From Streptomyces sp. NBC_01460 (GTDB lineage: Bacteria > Actinomycetota > Actinomycetes > Streptomycetales > Streptomycetaceae), in NCBI RefSeq assembly GCF_036227405.1, contig NZ_CP109473.1, positions 1,922,001 through 1,986,000 on the forward strand: a stretch of 64,000 bases of DNA. The letters are read 5' to 3'. Every line of letters starts with the position of its first letter. The first letter of the stretch is position 1. The notes under the pieces are model-generated. The model was not told the DNA's origin. It did no database searches and saw nothing but the letters and a program-made list of their open reading frames with translations. Positions 8,401-15,014 of this stretch are shown here, in pieces. The position numbers and the translations under genes are program-made.

Positions 8401-9615
8401 GTCCCGGACCACGGGGCCCACACCCAGCAGGCCGACTACGAGATCGACACGGGCTCCGGCTCGTTCACCCGTCACCGCTCCCTGGGCCAGGAACGCAAGG
8501 CCAACACCTGGGTCTCGCTCGGCACCTACAAGATCTCCGGCACTCCTCGGGTGAGGCTGGCCAGCACCACCCTGGACGGCACGGGGGACGAGGACGTGGC
8601 CTGGGACGCCGTGGCCTTCCAGCCGCTGGCCGCCAAGCCGAAGCACATCGTCGCGGTGCTGGGCGATTCCTTCACCTCCGGCGAGGGGGCGGGCTCCTAC
8701 TCCCCCGAGAGCGACAAGGACCACGGCGAGGCCGGGTGGAACGCCTGCCGGCGCAGCGCCAACGCGTGGCCCCGCAAGCTGGTCCTGCCCGGCACCACCG
8801 AGTCGCTCGGCAAGATCGCCGACACCTGGGGCACCTCCGCCGAGCTGGGTTTCGTCGCCTGCTCGGGAGCGATGTCCAAGAACGTGGCGTACCAGCCGAA
8901 CTACAACAACGACCCGCAGAATCACCTGGAGGGACAGTTCAAGGAGGTTCTGCAGACGGAATCCGGTGTTCTCAGTGACGACACGACCCTGGTCATGCTG
9001 ACGCTCGGGGGCAACGACGAGGGCGGTTTCGCCTCCGCCATGCAGGAGTGCGGTGGGCTGGGTGACTGCTCCAGCGACTCGGACTTCCTGCCCGGGTACA
9101 AGGCGGTCGTGGACCGTATGACCGAGCGGGTGCAGGCCGCCCTGGAGGACGTCGCGACCAGGGCGTCCAACGCACGGATCGTCCTCATGGGCTATCCGGA
9201 ACTGCTCAGCCGCTCGGTCAAGTGCGGCGGCTCGCTCTACTACGACATGACGGAAGTCAAGGCACTCGCGGAGCTGGTGAACTACGCCGACGACAAGCAG
9301 AAGGTGATGGTCGACGCGCTGCGTACGGGTACGTCCAAGCTCAAGGTCGACTACGCCGACCCCGTCAGTGCGTTCGTCGGTCACAGTGGCTGCGACGACC
9401 CCGAGTGGATCAACAAGTTCGTCCTCGGCCCCAACGGCGACGGCGACTTCCACCTGGGCGACGCGGCGGCCGTCCCGGCCTCCTGCCTGTGGGGCGCGCT
9501 GGGCGGCAAGTGCCTCAGCCGTGAGTCCTTCCACCCCAAGGACGCCGGCACCACCGGATACGCTGAGGTGATGCGGCTCCGTCTGAACGCGATCGGCTAT
9601 ACGGGAACGCCCTGA
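5488..9615 (+). CDS. Large secreted protein: lysozyme-like module plus golvesin-like and SGNH hydrolase modules
   Basis: 1375 residues from the GTG at 5488 (GAAGGG at 5475-5480); the upstream codons in frame are non-coding in character. An Arg-rich N-terminus and a hydrophobic core ending in ALAAGS make a Sec signal peptide (about 1-45). Residues about 50-480 look like a beta-propeller or WD-like domain. About 545-670 is a lysozyme-like transglycosylase module: LGVTAQESNMW supplies the catalytic Glu and CGYGITQVTDG the G-Y-G-I-x-Q motif. About 875-1050 is a golvesin/CBM-like sandwich, and from about 1055 an SGNH esterase with GDSFTSGEG, GGNDEGG and ESFHP (Ser, Asn, His). Likely acts on cell wall or extracellular polymers. 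The small membrane gene at 9617 follows by 1 bp. Confidence 0.85.
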   Translation: MPLLRRPAGRRRSAGHARTTAHLIAVCSLALLAGTLPGTALAAGSPPPGAANGWSAKTFRDAAGQDAPDRVPAADREKTLGAGYKASKDRAWTTSGDARGFHLMVADAKDGYAWKTAATLSEPGFEADAWIGNACVTRSGKRAAVAYAPRTFTNKPELMVRGAFAAIVDLTTGKVTKLANTASLAYFSPGCGSGEKTVFTQLTTDGDKQSGTRLISVDAASGKSAAPLHLDGQVTSAVPTGQGIVAAHGKRLVRIGADGGEKEIARTRTVPFQLRPDRSGGVTFIERLPVAAGGKSSDAAVESAARRVSATQIGRGGATPATLARGPLTDWDLSAAADGTVYVTGKARTRGTLPDSVKNPGTLAKDDRISTLSDAAVGTSWVPDADSPVTTTGTSDEARPVRTRLRLLDTGAEATLEALPGGTPLASAQMGTGATSSPALAVRSGTAKSGGTAKVAAGSPSNPVEAERTCAVPRNDPRKQALQPTPRQAEWAVDQAVIDGLYMWVSRQANWNNTGMSPYTPQTLFPLPVLAGDPNGVVDRADEWHIPAQILLGVTAQESNMWQATRTVVPGVTGNSLIGNFYGIKYSADGDQADPWAVNWAKADCGYGITQVTDGMRLSDTTLTTAQKEAAALDYTANIAYGASILASKWNDTRAAGMTVNGGKPKYIENWFFALWAYNSGFHPQSQAGSNGGKWGVGWTNNPANPLWKENRLPFLESSSGGDDYSHAATPQYWPYQEKVIGWAARPISAMFKPGDMQAGYRAAWWNNNAARTRAKPPNMIFCTASNDCDDDKILDGSSNQTGKGPCLLPGDPDETNPLYLKCWWHESVKWKDCEAAAECGNPVHRFNNADYPEQPDENSSYPPRCASASGNPPSGSLVIDDVPNGVTPTGQSGHTCGQVASAGTFAFDFAESNGTYPGKIDLHQIGAGYGDHFWFTHTRKATDTDGSRLRTTGTWTLGKSLNQWSRIMVHVPDHGAHTQQADYEIDTGSGSFTRHRSLGQERKANTWVSLGTYKISGTPRVRLASTTLDGTGDEDVAWDAVAFQPLAAKPKHIVAVLGDSFTSGEGAGSYSPESDKDHGEAGWNACRRSANAWPRKLVLPGTTESLGKIADTWGTSAELGFVACSGAMSKNVAYQPNYNNDPQNHLEGQFKEVLQTESGVLSDDTTLVMLTLGGNDEGGFASAMQECGGLGDCSSDSDFLPGYKAVVDRMTERVQAALEDVATRASNARIVLMGYPELLSRSVKCGGSLYYDMTEVKALAELVNYADDKQKVMVDALRTGTSKLKVDYADPVSAFVGHSGCDDPEWINKFVLGPNGDGDFHLGDAAAVPASCLWGALGGKCLSRESFHPKDAGTTGYAEVMRLRLNAIGYTGTP

Positions 9616-9616
9616 C

Positions 9617-10030
9617 ATGCCGGACGATTCCAGCAGGGGCACTCGCCTGTTCGCAGGCGGGTGCCCCTGCGCCGTCGTCATCGGGGGCATCGTGTTCGCA
9701 GCGGTCTGCCTGCTGCTCTCGGTGGCGGTGACAGGGTTCTTCGACCGTCCCGCGGAACCGGCCGGGAAACCGCCCGGCACGGCCGAGGCGACGAGGCACT
9801 ACCTGGAGAGCTACGCCACCGACGGCGCCCTGACCGCCAAGGAGATCGCCTTCGCCGCCCGCGGCGGCCGGTGGGACCGGGAGACCGGCGACACCGCCCT
9901 GCGGATCACGGTCACCTACCCGCAGGACGGGGCCGGTTGCTACGTCTTCACCGTTCCGCTCCCGCTCGACACGCACACCCGGGTGGCCCTGCCCCGGCAG
10001 GGCGAGGGATGCGGGACGCCGGCCCGGTAG
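9617..10030 (+). CDS. Small membrane-anchored protein, function unknown
   Basis: 137 residues: a short N-terminus, one transmembrane helix (about 15-42, CPCAVVIGGIVFAAVC onward) and an outward domain of about 90 residues. The outer domain has two Cys (in GAGCYVF and GEGCGTP) that could form a disulfide. It starts 1 bp after the stop of the large exoprotein, so the two are one transcript and probably translationally coupled. I recognise no family; the pairing suggests an accessory or anchoring role for the exoprotein. Confidence 0.7.
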   Translation: MPDDSSRGTRLFAGGCPCAVVIGGIVFAAVCLLLSVAVTGFFDRPAEPAGKPPGTAEATRHYLESYATDGALTAKEIAFAARGGRWDRETGDTALRITVTYPQDGAGCYVFTVPLPLDTHTRVALPRQGEGCGTPAR

Positions 10031-10105
10031 GAGACCGGTGCGGTTCGCCTGCCCGTCGGCGTCGGGTCGCGCCACCTCACGTCCGTCAAAGGCGATGAGG
10101 AAGCT

Positions 10106-10143
10106 GGGAAGGGCCCGGATCCTCCCGGATCCGGACCCTTCCC
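10106..10143. terminator. Bidirectional hairpin terminator between convergent operons
   Basis: Arms 10106-10122 and 10127-10143 pair over 17 bp with one mismatch around a TCCC loop. It lies between the plus-strand pair ending at 10030 and the minus-strand DUF1349 gene ending at 10162, so it can stop transcription from both sides. Confidence 0.75.
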
Positions 10144-10161
10144 GTGTGCGGTTGCGGGGTG

Positions 10162-10779
10162 TCAGCCGCCGTCGCGCAGATCGCCGGGGCCGGTGGGCCG
10201 GAAGACGATCCGGTCGAACGACGCGGTGCACCCGTCGCCCGTGGGCGACTGGACGAGGAAGCCGATGCGGGCCGCCGCCCGCTCCTCCTCCGTGCCGAGG
10301 GTGAACACCCGGACGAAGGTCCACCGCTCGCCGTCCGCCGAGGCGTGGAAGGCGAAGCTGCTGCCGACGCGGCTGAGGCGCATCCAGTGGCTGTTGCCCT
10401 CCACGACGGCGGAGTTGACGTCGTCGGAGTGGCCCCGGGTGACCACGGTGCAGACCGTGGGGCGCTCCGGGGAGAGCTCCAGGCAGAGCTTCGCCCAGTC
10501 CCGCTCCCCGACGTGGAGGTAGAGGACCCCCGCGTCGAAGGCGGCGGCGAAGCCGACGTCCACCCGGGCGATCAGCTGGAAGTCGCCCTCGGGCGCCGCC
10601 CCCAGCAGGCGCGGCGCGTCGGAGGCGGACTCCAGGCTGTCGCCGCCGGGCGGGACGAAACGGTCCTGCTTCGCACCCGCCGATCCGGTCAGCACGCCGT
10701 CGGCGTAGGTCCACCCGCCGTCGGGCCCGACCGGGTCGAGGCCGAAGGGGAGTTCGGGGAGCTGCATCGCCGTCGTCAC
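10162..10779 (-). CDS. DUF1349 (concanavalin-like beta-sandwich) protein
   Basis: 205 residues starting at a GTG (10779) that overlaps the TGA of the aldehyde dehydrogenase gene in a GTGA, which decides the start. The sequence shows the DUF1349 pattern: DAPRLLGAAPEGDFQLIARVDV, FDAGVLYLHVGERDWAKLCLE, NSHWMRLSRVGSSFAFHASADGE. This is a glucanase/lectin-like jelly roll that in bacteria often accompanies sugar metabolism. No signal peptide, so cytoplasmic. Translational coupling to the semialdehyde dehydrogenase argues for a role in the same sugar-acid route, perhaps binding an intermediate. No catalytic residues are assigned. Confidence 0.85.
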   Translation of the reverse strand: MTTAMQLPELPFGLDPVGPDGGWTYADGVLTGSAGAKQDRFVPPGGDSLESASDAPRLLGAAPEGDFQLIARVDVGFAAAFDAGVLYLHVGERDWAKLCLELSPERPTVCTVVTRGHSDDVNSAVVEGNSHWMRLSRVGSSFAFHASADGERWTFVRVFTLGTEEERAAARIGFLVQSPTGDGCTASFDRIVFRPTGPGDLRDGG

Positions 10780-12296
10780 GCGCGCCGCCCGTCGACCCGT
10801 CGCGGGAGGTTCTGCGGGTTGTCCTCGCGGAGCTCCGGGGGCAGCAGGGCCTCGGGCGTCGACTGGTAGCTGACCGGGCGCAGCCAGCGTTCGATCGCGG
10901 TGGCGCCGACCGAGGTGGAGGTGGAGGTGGTGGCCGGGTAGGGGCCGCCGTGGTGCTGGGCGGGCGCGACGGCGACGCCGGTCGGCCATCCGTTGACCAG
11001 GACGCGTCCGGCCACCGGGGTGAGCTCGGAGAGGATCCCGGCGGCGCTGCCGTCGGCCTCCTCCGTGGCGATCTGGAGGGTGGCCGTGAGGTTGCCCGGC
11101 AGGCGGGAGAGCACCGCGGTGATCTCGTCCGGCGAGTCGTAGCGCGCGACGACGGTGACCGGCCCGAAGCACTCCTCCAGGAGTGCGTCGTGCGGACCCT
11201 CCTGGGCCAGGCGCTGGGCCGGCACGGTGAAGAAGCCCGGGGAGACCGTGTGTTCGCCGCCCGCGCCCGGGGTGACCGGGGCCTCGACGTCGGGGAGCTC
11301 GGCCCGTTCGGCCACTCCCCGCACGAAGGCGTCCCGCATCCGGTGGTCGAGCATGACCCCGGCGCCCGTACCGCTGACCGTCTCGGTCAGCGACTTGAGC
11401 AGTTGGTCGCCGGCCTCGCCCGAGGGGGCGAACACGAAGCCGGGCTTGGTGCAGAACTGTCCGGCGCCCATCGTCATCGAGCCGCCGAGTCCGGCGCCGA
11501 TCTGCTCACCGCGCTCGGCGGCGGCCGCCTCGGTGACGACCACGGGGTTGAGCGAACCGAGCTCGCCGTGGAAGGGGATCGGGGTGGGCCGGGCCGCCGC
11601 CGCGTCGAAGAGGGCGCGGCCGCCACGGATCGAGCCGGTGAAACCGGCGGCGGAGACGAGCGGGTGCTTCACCAGCTCGACACCCGCGTCGAAGCCGTGG
11701 ACCACGGTCAGGACGTCCTCGGGAAGGCCGTTCTGCGCGGCGGCCCTGCGCAGCAAGGAGGCGCAGATCTCCGAGGTCGCGGGGTGGTCGGGGTGCGCCT
11801 TGACGACGACGGGGCAGCCCGCGGCGAGCGCGCTCGCGGTGTCGCCGCCGGGGACGGAGAAGGCGAGCGGGAAGTTGCTGGCCGCGTAGACGGCGACGAC
11901 GCCGAGCGGGATCTTGTAGCGGCGCAGGTCCGGCCAGGGCGGGGTCCGGCTGCCGTCCTCGTGGTCGATGTGGATGTCGAGGTAGGCGCCCTCGTCGACG
12001 ACCTCGGCGAAGGCCCTCAGCTGGGCGGCCGTGCGCGCGAGTTCACCGGTCAGCCGGGCGGGGCCGAGCGCGGTCTCCGCGTCGGCCGCCTCGATGACGT
12101 GGTCCTTGGCCTCGGCGAGGAGGTCGGCCGCGGTGCGGAGGAACGCGGCACGCACGGTGCGGTCGGCCAGCGCCCCGCGGACGGCGTGCGCCGCCCGGAC
12201 CGCGCGGTCGACCTCCTCCGCTGTAGCCTCCACCGCAACCTGCTCACGCGGGTTCCCCGTCCGGGGGTCGACGCTCCAGACTGGTGCTGCTGCCAC
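10776..12296 (-). CDS. Alpha-ketoglutarate semialdehyde dehydrogenase-type aldehyde dehydrogenase
   Basis: 506 residues from the GTG at 12296, chosen because GGAAGGA sits seven bases upstream. An NAD(P)+ aldehyde dehydrogenase with the general base in FHGELGSLNP and the nucleophile Cys in GAGQFCTKPG; the AASNFPLAFSVPGGDTASALA run is typical of the sugar-acid branch that oxidises 2-oxoglutarate semialdehyde to 2-oxoglutarate. That is the common last step of oxidative galacturonate/galactarate and L-arabinonate breakdown, both encoded further along the window. The divergent IclR gene probably controls it. Other aldehyde substrates cannot be excluded from sequence alone. Confidence 0.88.
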   Translation of the reverse strand: MAAAPVWSVDPRTGNPREQVAVEATAEEVDRAVRAAHAVRGALADRTVRAAFLRTAADLLAEAKDHVIEAADAETALGPARLTGELARTAAQLRAFAEVVDEGAYLDIHIDHEDGSRTPPWPDLRRYKIPLGVVAVYAASNFPLAFSVPGGDTASALAAGCPVVVKAHPDHPATSEICASLLRRAAAQNGLPEDVLTVVHGFDAGVELVKHPLVSAAGFTGSIRGGRALFDAAAARPTPIPFHGELGSLNPVVVTEAAAAERGEQIGAGLGGSMTMGAGQFCTKPGFVFAPSGEAGDQLLKSLTETVSGTGAGVMLDHRMRDAFVRGVAERAELPDVEAPVTPGAGGEHTVSPGFFTVPAQRLAQEGPHDALLEECFGPVTVVARYDSPDEITAVLSRLPGNLTATLQIATEEADGSAAGILSELTPVAGRVLVNGWPTGVAVAPAQHHGGPYPATTSTSTSVGATAIERWLRPVSYQSTPEALLPPELREDNPQNLPRRVDGRRA

Positions 12297-12335
12297 CGTG
12301 ATTCCTTCCGGTTCCACTGCCACACAGGAGAAGTT

Positions 12336-12364
12336 GTTCGGTATTCTGAACAGCGTTCCTGAAC
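12336..12364. promoter_or_regulatory. Putative IclR-type operator with two GTTC/GAAC dyads
   Basis: Within the 155-bp divergent control region, GTTC-N8-GAAC (12336-12351) is followed by GTTC-N2-GAAC (12355-12364). The shared GTTC/GAAC half-sites and their position between the aldehyde dehydrogenase and the IclR gene suggest the regulator's own binding region. Inference only. Confidence 0.4.
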
Positions 12365-12451
12365 GTGAATACACAGGAACTCTATTTCCGGGCGCTCCGT
12401 GTTGGCAAGAAGTCGCAGGGTCGTACAAGAAGGCTGGAAGGGGCATAAGGG

Positions 12452-13222
12452 ATGTCGGTTGGCGAGCCCGGTGGGGCACAGGTCAAGTCCGCGGTACGGA
12501 CGGTGGAACTCCTCGAATACTTCGCGGGGCGCCCCGGGATGCACTCGCTGGCAGCTGTGCAGGAGGCCGTCGGCTACCCGAAGTCCAGCCTCTACATGCT
12601 GCTGCGCACCCTGGTGGAGCTCGGCTGGGTCGAGACCGACGCCACGGGCACCCGGTACGGGATCGGCGTGCGGGCCCTGCTGGTCGGCACCTCGTACATC
12701 GACGGCGACGAGGTCGTCGCCGCCGCCCGCCCCACCCTGGACCGGCTCTCCGACGACACCACGGAGACCATCCACCTGGCCCGGCTGGACGGGACGAACG
12801 TGGTGTACCTCGCCACCCGGCAGTCCCAGCACTACCTGCGCCCCTTCACCCGCGTGGGCCGCAGGCTGCCCGCCCACTCGACCTCGCTCGGCAAGGCGCT
12901 CCTGGCGACCCACAGCGACGAGCAGGTCCGCAAGATGCTGCCGGAGACCCTGCCGGCGCTGACCGAGCACACCCTCACCGACCGCGAGGCGCTGATCGAG
13001 GAGCTGCACGTCATCCGCGAGCAGGGATACGCGGTGGACCGCGAGGAGAACACCCTGGGGCTGCGCTGCTTCGGCGTCGCGATCCCGTACCGCACCCCCT
13101 CGCGCGACGCCATCAGCTGCTCGGTGCCGGTCGCCCGGCTCACCCCGGCGCACGAGCAGATGGTCAAGGACGCCCTGTTCGACGCCCGCGACCGGCTCAC
13201 CCTCGCGACCCGCAGGCTCTGA
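12452..13222 (+). CDS. IclR-family transcriptional regulator
   Basis: 256 residues. N-terminal winged helix (about 10-70: KSAVRTVELLEYFA, SLAAVQEAVGYPKSSLYMLLRTL) and C-terminal IclR effector domain (about 85-255) with the usual GRRLPAHSTSLGKALLA and REENTLGLRCFGVAIP segments. IclR proteins usually bind a small carboxylate or sugar acid and repress or activate the adjacent catabolic operon. Divergent from the semialdehyde dehydrogenase operon, which is its likely target. The start follows a GTACAAGAAGGCTGGAAGGGGC region; the exact ATG/GTG is open by a few codons. Confidence 0.93.
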   Translation: MSVGEPGGAQVKSAVRTVELLEYFAGRPGMHSLAAVQEAVGYPKSSLYMLLRTLVELGWVETDATGTRYGIGVRALLVGTSYIDGDEVVAAARPTLDRLSDDTTETIHLARLDGTNVVYLATRQSQHYLRPFTRVGRRLPAHSTSLGKALLATHSDEQVRKMLPETLPALTEHTLTDREALIEELHVIREQGYAVDREENTLGLRCFGVAIPYRTPSRDAISCSVPVARLTPAHEQMVKDALFDARDRLTLATRRL

Positions 13223-13224
13223 CC

Positions 13225-13263
13225 GCCCGGCACCGCCCGGGTCTCCCCGGGGGCCCGGTGCGG
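13225..13263 (+). terminator. Hairpin after the IclR gene
   Basis: Arms 13229-13241 and 13246-13261 pair strongly (GCACCG and CCCGGG with CCCGGG and CGGTGC) with a small GGC bulge on the right arm. It sits directly behind the stop at 13222. Confidence 0.5.
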
Positions 13264-13336
13264 CGTGCCTGAGAAAGCGGTGAGAAGGAACACGAACGGG
13301 AACGCCCCAGGTGTCCCCGTTCGTCCCTCCAGCGGG

Positions 13337-14788
13337 ATGAACAAGACGATCAGGCGCGCCTCGGTCTTCTGTCTGCTCATGGTCCTCGCCCTGCTGGTGC
13401 GGGCGACCTGGGTGCAGGCGTACGACGGCCGGGCGCTCGCAGACGACGAACACAACCGGCGGAACACGATCGCGCAGTACGCGCAGCCGCTCGGCGACAT
13501 CATCGTGGCCGGCTCGCCGGTCACCGGTTCGAAGGAGACGGACGGCGACGACCTCCGCTACAAGCGCACCTACACCCAGGGCGATCTGTACGCGTCGGTC
13601 ACCGGCTACAGCTCTCAGGCCTACGGGGCGACCCAGCTGGAGGGCATCTACAGCGATGTCCTCGACGGCACCGACGACCGGCTCAAGAACCCCACGGATC
13701 TGATCACCGGCAAGCAGACGTCCCCGGGCGACGTGATCACGACCATCGACCCGGGCGTCCAGAAGGCGGCCTACGAGGCGCTCGGCGACGACCGGGGCGC
13801 GGCCGTCGCGATGGACCCGGAGACCGGGCGGATCCTGGGCATGGTCTCCTCGCCCTCGTACGACCCCTCCGACATCAGCGGGACGGGGGACGCCGACGCC
13901 TGGCAGAAGCTGCTCGGCGACACGAGCAAGCCGCTGGTCAACCGGGCGCTGCGGCAGCCGCTGCCCCCCGGTTCGACGTTCAAGCTGGTGGTGGCCTCGG
14001 CCGCCCTGGAGAACGGCCTGTACGGCTCGGTCGACGAGGCCACGGACAGCCCCGATCCGTACACCCTGCCGGGCACGAGCACGGTCCTGTCCAACGAGAA
14101 CCCTTCGGCGCCCTGCGAGAACGCCACGCTGCGCACCGCGCTCCAGTACTCCTGCAACAACGTGTTCGCGAAGGTCGCCGCCGATCTCGGCCAGGACAAG
14201 CTGAAGGCGATGGCGGACGCCTTCGGTTTCGACACGAAGGAGCTGGACGTGCCCGTGCGGGCGTCCGAGAGCGTGTACCCGAAGGACATGGACAAGGCGC
14301 AGACCGCGCTGACCGGCATCGGGCAGTTCGAGGTGACCGCCACCCCCATGCAGATGGCCATGGTCTCCGCGGCCCTCAGCAACGGCGGTGAGCTGGCCTC
14401 GCCGCACATGGTCTCCAAGGTGACGGACGCCGACGGCTCCGCGCTCCAGGAGTACCCGGACGGCGACACCGAGCGGGTCGTGAAGGAGTCGACGGCGGAG
14501 CAGCTGCGCAGTGCGATGGTCACCGTGGTGAACAAGGGGACCGGCAGCAACGCGAAGATCGACGGCGCCGAGGTGGGCGGCAAGACGGGGACCGCGCAGA
14601 ACGGCGTGGACAACAGCAACACCCCGTACGCCTGGTTCACCTCGTACGCGAAGGACGACTCCACCGGCAAGCAGGTCGCGGTCGCGGTGGTCGTCGAGGA
14701 CTCCGGAGCGGCCCGCTCCGAGGTCAGCGGCAACGGCCTGGCCGCGCCGATCGCGCAGAAGATGATGAAGGCGGCACTGAAGGGGTGA
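13337..14788 (+). CDS. Class B penicillin-binding protein (PbpA-like D,D-transpeptidase)
   Basis: 483 residues from ATG 13337 (MNKTIRRASVFC); an in-frame GTG at 13265 would add 24 residues of poor similarity. An N-terminal membrane anchor (about 5-25) is followed by the YAQPLGDIIVAGSPVTGSK strand common to actinobacterial PbpA proteins, then the transpeptidase domain with all three motifs: S-x-x-K in PPGSTFK (about S213), SCN (about 272) and KTG in GGKTGTAQ (about 416). It cross-links peptidoglycan outside the membrane. Unlike the dcw-type pbpA it has no ftsW/rodA partner beside it, so this is an extra paralogue, perhaps used in sporulation or stress. Confidence 0.93.
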   Translation: MNKTIRRASVFCLLMVLALLVRATWVQAYDGRALADDEHNRRNTIAQYAQPLGDIIVAGSPVTGSKETDGDDLRYKRTYTQGDLYASVTGYSSQAYGATQLEGIYSDVLDGTDDRLKNPTDLITGKQTSPGDVITTIDPGVQKAAYEALGDDRGAAVAMDPETGRILGMVSSPSYDPSDISGTGDADAWQKLLGDTSKPLVNRALRQPLPPGSTFKLVVASAALENGLYGSVDEATDSPDPYTLPGTSTVLSNENPSAPCENATLRTALQYSCNNVFAKVAADLGQDKLKAMADAFGFDTKELDVPVRASESVYPKDMDKAQTALTGIGQFEVTATPMQMAMVSAALSNGGELASPHMVSKVTDADGSALQEYPDGDTERVVKESTAEQLRSAMVTVVNKGTGSNAKIDGAEVGGKTGTAQNGVDNSNTPYAWFTSYAKDDSTGKQVAVAVVVEDSGAARSEVSGNGLAAPIAQKMMKAALKG

Positions 14789-14843
14789 GTGACCGGGCAC
14801 CCCCGGTGGTGAGTGACCGGGTGTCCGTGGACGAGTGACCGGG
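14787..14843 (+). repeat. Three direct copies of GAGTGACCGGG
   Basis: Exact 11-mers at 14787-14797, 14811-14821 and 14833-14843 (steps of 24 and 22 bp), the first overlapping the stop codon of the PBP gene. The intervening GGGCACCCCCGGTG can also fold, so this may be a degenerate terminator or a protein-binding array. Confidence 0.55.
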
Positions 14844-15014
14844 CGTGCGGGCGTCGCGGGGCCCGGATCCGGCCGCCGGGGACGTCCGGCACCGGACGGG
14901 GCACTTCCCCATGCCTCGCAGCGGTTAACCCGCTGCCCAACTGTCACAGGCATCACATACGCTGCGAGCCAGCGGGGGCGCTTACACACTTTCTTCACCC
15001 TGGGGGGTCTCATC

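Noticed and set aside
10038..10304. Plus-strand frame behind the small membrane protein
   Set aside because: It runs through the bidirectional terminator and antisense to the DUF1349 gene; no similarity.
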